NCBI RefSeq assembly: GCF_030272615.1
Contig: NC_081411.1
Span: 834,074,136-834,138,135, forward strand
Direction of reading: 5' to 3'
DNA: 64,000 nucleotides
Source: Cryptomeria japonica
Taxonomy: Eukaryota > Streptophyta > Pinopsida > Cupressales > Cupressaceae
The notes beneath the pieces were generated by a model. That model worked only from the letters and a program-made list of their open reading frames with translations, had not been told where the DNA came from and did no database searches. Each line of letters starts with the position of its first letter. Position 1 is the stretch's first letter. Positions 61,201 through 64,000 of this stretch are shown here, one piece after another. The translations under genes and the position numbers were made by a program.

Positions 61201-61590
61201 AAACAAAAGTGATTGAGAAAGAGATCACTGATCTCTCCAATAAATTGACCACTGAGCCAAATTCTATTCATAATTTCTATACCAAGTTACAAATGCTCAT
61301 GGCTCAATAATTGGAACTTAGGAATGAAGAGAACAAAATAAGGATGGACATTATGACTCTTCAAACCTTCTTCATTCCACACCGTCCAAGAGAAGATTAA
61401 CCAAGCTACCTCTTTATCCACTCAACAAGAGGGAAGCACTTTAGATGGTCTGATTTCACTATTAGCTGATATTACAGCTCAGAATTCACTCATGGATAGT
61501 GTCAAGGATGCACTCTATGCCGCTCTCACTGATGCAAGAACAAAGTATAAATCCATTTTTGACCAGTTGCCTCCACCGAATGGTAACTAG
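58239..61590 (+). pseudogene. ORF2 of element D: long protein of unknown function, shared with element A
   Basis: ATG 58239 (MAPKIPKAVVVENIENPS) opens a frame of 273 residues. After TGA 59058-59060 it continues in the same frame through TAG at 59313-59315, 59610-59612 and 59790-59792, then shifts (60089-60727, 60724-60987, 61119-61310) to end near NGN-TAG 61588-61590. The N-terminal ~400 residues form a compact, conserved region (HDDFMWLEEQPFKITKEII, AIRVIGYCFFQSA, LLVCMFFYFEKFFPS, AVEPRT). Then comes a low-complexity Glu/Lys/Thr/Pro linker, then a helical, coiled-coil-like tail. No catalytic motif is recognised. It is homologous to ORF2 of element A. A distant link to plant transposon proteins with an ITxxxIxxxTG-type core is possible but unproven. 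Confidence 0.75.
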
Positions 61591-61923
61591 TTTTGATGTT
61601 TATCAAAAAGGGGGAGTATAGTGTATACAAGAGGTGTAAACTGAGCAGATCAACATATTCGAGTATACAGATAATTTTGACAGGGGGAGCAGTGATCACT
61701 GAGTAGTGAATCAAGTAGTGAATACAAAATATTGATCACAACACATGCATAATCAGAGTTATGTACAATATATTGAGAATGGGAGTATATCTTAGTATAC
61801 TATTTTATTGAAAATTGTATATACTGTCAGTTTAGTCAAATTTTGTAAGTATATAGATTTTTGAGTTATGACTTTGAAAGAAGTTTTGTCAAACATTTTA
61901 AAACTAATGTCAAAAGGGGAGAT
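61591..61923 (+). other. 3' untranslated region of element D with repeated polypurine tracts
   Basis: Purine tracts at 61604-61616 (CAAAAAGGGGGAG), 61681-61690 (CAGGGGGAGC) and 61911-61923 (CAAAAGGGGAGAT). The last abuts the 3' LTR. Confidence 0.75.
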
Positions 61924-63116
61924 TGTTACTATTTACTAAGTTGTCATTAGTTTTATGTCCAAAGTCATTCTATATACTCTAGTCGGTTATTACTACCAAA
62001 ATATTCAGTCGGTAAGCACAGAGCAGTCGGTTATAGAAGATACAAGTCACAGAGTTTAGTATACACCGAGCAGTCTACCGAGTAACACTCTATGTCTACC
62101 AAACAACAAAGATGGTATACCGAGTTAATACACACCGAGTGAAATGTGTTACCAGATTCATTGAACATAGACACATATGGGAAACGTGTTACAAAGATCG
62201 AGGAACAAGAAATCGTTATCACATTGGAAATTGCACTTTAAGATTTTGTATGATTTTGAGGACATATGTCCAATGAAATAATTTGTATGGTTATTCATTC
62301 GATGAATCATGTTTGTAAGATCAAAGCATGAACATATCACTGTCATAAGAGATCTATTTATAAAACATGAAATCAGAATCTAAATGTATGAAGTAAGACA
62401 TGTGTGATAGGTAAGCTGAAAGGCAAAATCATGAGAAAGCACAATGTGTTATGACTGTTACGATTGACAGAGATATTCAGAGGTCATCGAGAAAGATTTC
62501 AGAGAATAGTCAAGGAATAGAGTAAACAAAAGGGTTTACCGAGTTGATTTATCAATTACCGAGGTATGCTACAAGCAAGGTAATTTCATATTGAGCACAT
62601 AGAATTTGTTATAACATTTCAGATGTGAAGTTGCAGATATTTTGTAAGATTTTGATTGTAATATTTTGAGTTGTAAGAGAAACCTTTAACAGGGGAAAAG
62701 ACTCTAACAAAGTCTATAAATTGTAAAGCCTTTAACCAGGTGCAGCATTTAGTATAAGTGTTGTAAAATCCTTTAGCAAGGTAGATCTAAAGATCTTGAT
62801 ACTCCTAACAAGGTAAGCTATCAAAAATAGCTAAACATGTAGCTCTAACCGAGCAATCTTTATTATTGCAGTAGTGAAGTTGTGGGTGCCATCCCCACCA
62901 TAGTTTTTCTCTCTAACAAAGAGTTTCTGCGTAACCAAAATATATGTGTTATGGAGTGAATCATATATGATTGTTATTTATTTGTTTTAGCATTATATTA
63001 TGTTACAACAGTTTTTAGTTTATGCTTAATAGTAAAGTTATTGTTGAAGAAAAGATTTGAAGTACTGATTCACCCCTCCCCTCTCAGTACATTAGCTTTC
63101 CATATTGGGCCTAACA
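61924..63116 (+). repeat. 3' LTR of element D
   Basis: 1193 bp, TGTTACTATTTAC..GGGCCTAACA, followed by ATAAC. It has the same length as the 5' LTR and differs mainly by scattered transitions (for example ACCGAAAT/ACCAAAAT, TACCGAG/TACTGAG). Confidence 0.93.
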
Positions 63117-63121
63117 ATAAC

Positions 63122-64000
63122 CTATTGGTGAACAAGTTACCGGTGACTGTGCATAAGTCACTGAACATGCCTATGAACATAACCAAAGATCTCCAAGTGC
63201 TGATAGGTGTTGACAAGTGTTGACATCAATGACAAAACCAATGCAACACATCCAAAATACCAACAACAACCATAACACCAAAATTTTTACATGGAAACCT
63301 AGAAAGGGAAAAACCACGGTGGGATTTAAACACACAATATTATTATACTATGACCAGAAGTATGTTAATATTACATGAGGGGAATTCACTTGCATTCAAG
63401 CACACTGCCTAGAGCTCATTGCTCAATTAAAAAAAGGGCCACAACCTGAAGGAAGGTTCACTGCCTTATAGGCTATTACAAATGATTACAATAATGAATA
63501 AACTGAAGTATAGCATCTACATATGCCAAAATGCAGTTCCGGTTAGGCTCAGATTGTCTCCTGCACTTGATCTCTCACTCTGTTTTGTTTTCCTACTCTG
63601 TTACTCATTGGACCACGAAAACCTTCAATCACATTCATGAAAACTTACAAATTCATTCATACAAACTCTCTTTTCTCATAACACACACCAAAATGATCAA
63701 CCAAATCAATCTTATATATCCGCACCAACAAAAAGAATCATTAACCATGTCGGTTTCACAAAACTGCACAATATGAAATGTGTAGTAACATGTCAGCTCA
63801 ATCCATCCACAAATGCATATGCGGACCCAAAATAGATGATGACAAGCTTCACACACAATGACACAATTACCTCGAACACAACACCAATCACTGAAAATAA
63901 CTCAAGCATTCTAGATCAAACAATACCCAACTGATCAATACATTATCTTTGTTCTTCCAAAATCACTGGATATTGGACCTTGAATCTTGCACTAGAATCA
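63122..64000 (-). repeat. Minus-strand LTR sequence right of element D, to window end
   Basis: The first ~100-140 bp probably continue the LTR interrupted by D. From about 63260 another minus-strand LTR is visible, with the CCCACCGTGGTTTTTCCC-type block (63300-63325) and GAGCTCATTGCTCAATT (63413-63429), which match the R region of element A's LTR in reverse. No coding region is supported. Confidence 0.5.

Larger units (their letters stand above)
55076..63116 (+). mobile_element. Element D: large LTR retrotransposon without pol, intact structure
   Basis: 8041 bp with a perfect 5-bp duplication ATAAC (55071-55075 and 63117-63121). Both LTRs are exactly 1193 bp (55076-56268 and 61924-63116) and very similar. 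The primer site is at 56271-56282 and a polypurine tract precedes the 3' LTR. The interior holds two long frames, ORF1 (56331-57687, coiled coil plus zinc knuckles) and ORF2 (58239-61590, unknown, shared with element A), and nothing like gag capsid, protease, integrase or reverse transcriptase. It is a coding but non-autonomous LTR element. Its LTR and 3' region share sequence words with copia element G, a possible relative of its helper. Confidence 0.92.

Overview
This is a gene-poor plant nuclear window dominated by retrotransposons. The low gene density, the many unrelated LTR families, deep nesting of insertions and strong AT-richness suggest a large-genome seed plant. A gymnosperm such as a conifer or yew is my best guess, but nothing here proves the species.

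Layout. 1-3.8 kb: an antisense two-exon plant-mobile-domain (PMD) pseudogene lying just upstream of a polypurine tract and an LTR (2159-3785), probably the 3' end of one retroelement. 4-12 kb: AT-rich relics, including a miniature LTR element whose LTR looks tRNA-like (4466-4785), a foldback element (6790-7233) and a probable solo LTR (8310-9097). 12.4-16 kb: decayed LINE-type sequence followed by a long degenerate array of 38-42 bp units.

17.6-21.2 kb holds the only intact cellular gene I can support: a five-exon, 539-residue CYP72-clan cytochrome P450 on the minus strand that resembles CYP734A (BAS1). 21.2-27.7 kb: tandem duplications, a retroposed mRNA 3' fragment, a solo LTR with a perfect target duplication (23008-24811) and a second miniature LTR element.

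From 27.7 kb to the end almost everything is LTR retrotransposon. G (27743-35310) is a near-complete Ty1/copia element with damaged gag-pol. I (35412-39133) is a short Ty3/gypsy-type element with gag and protease only. A (40523-54040) is a large element without pol, whose 5' LTR is split by a rearranged gypsy-type element C (41534-48257) containing an 882-nt inverted repeat. D (55076-63116) is a second large element without pol, with two 1193-bp LTRs and a target duplication, sitting inside older minus-strand LTR sequence.

The most interesting content is the A/D family. Both elements carry a copia-style primer site and polypurine tracts but encode neither reverse transcriptase nor integrase. 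Instead each carries ORF1 (coiled coil plus an array of CCHC zinc knuckles) and a long ORF2 of unknown function that is recognisably homologous between A and D. Their 3' regions and LTR sequence words resemble those of the copia element G, suggesting a helper/parasite relationship. Most premature stops whose original residue can be inferred look like CAG-to-TAG changes, as expected from decay of cytosine methylated in the CHG context.
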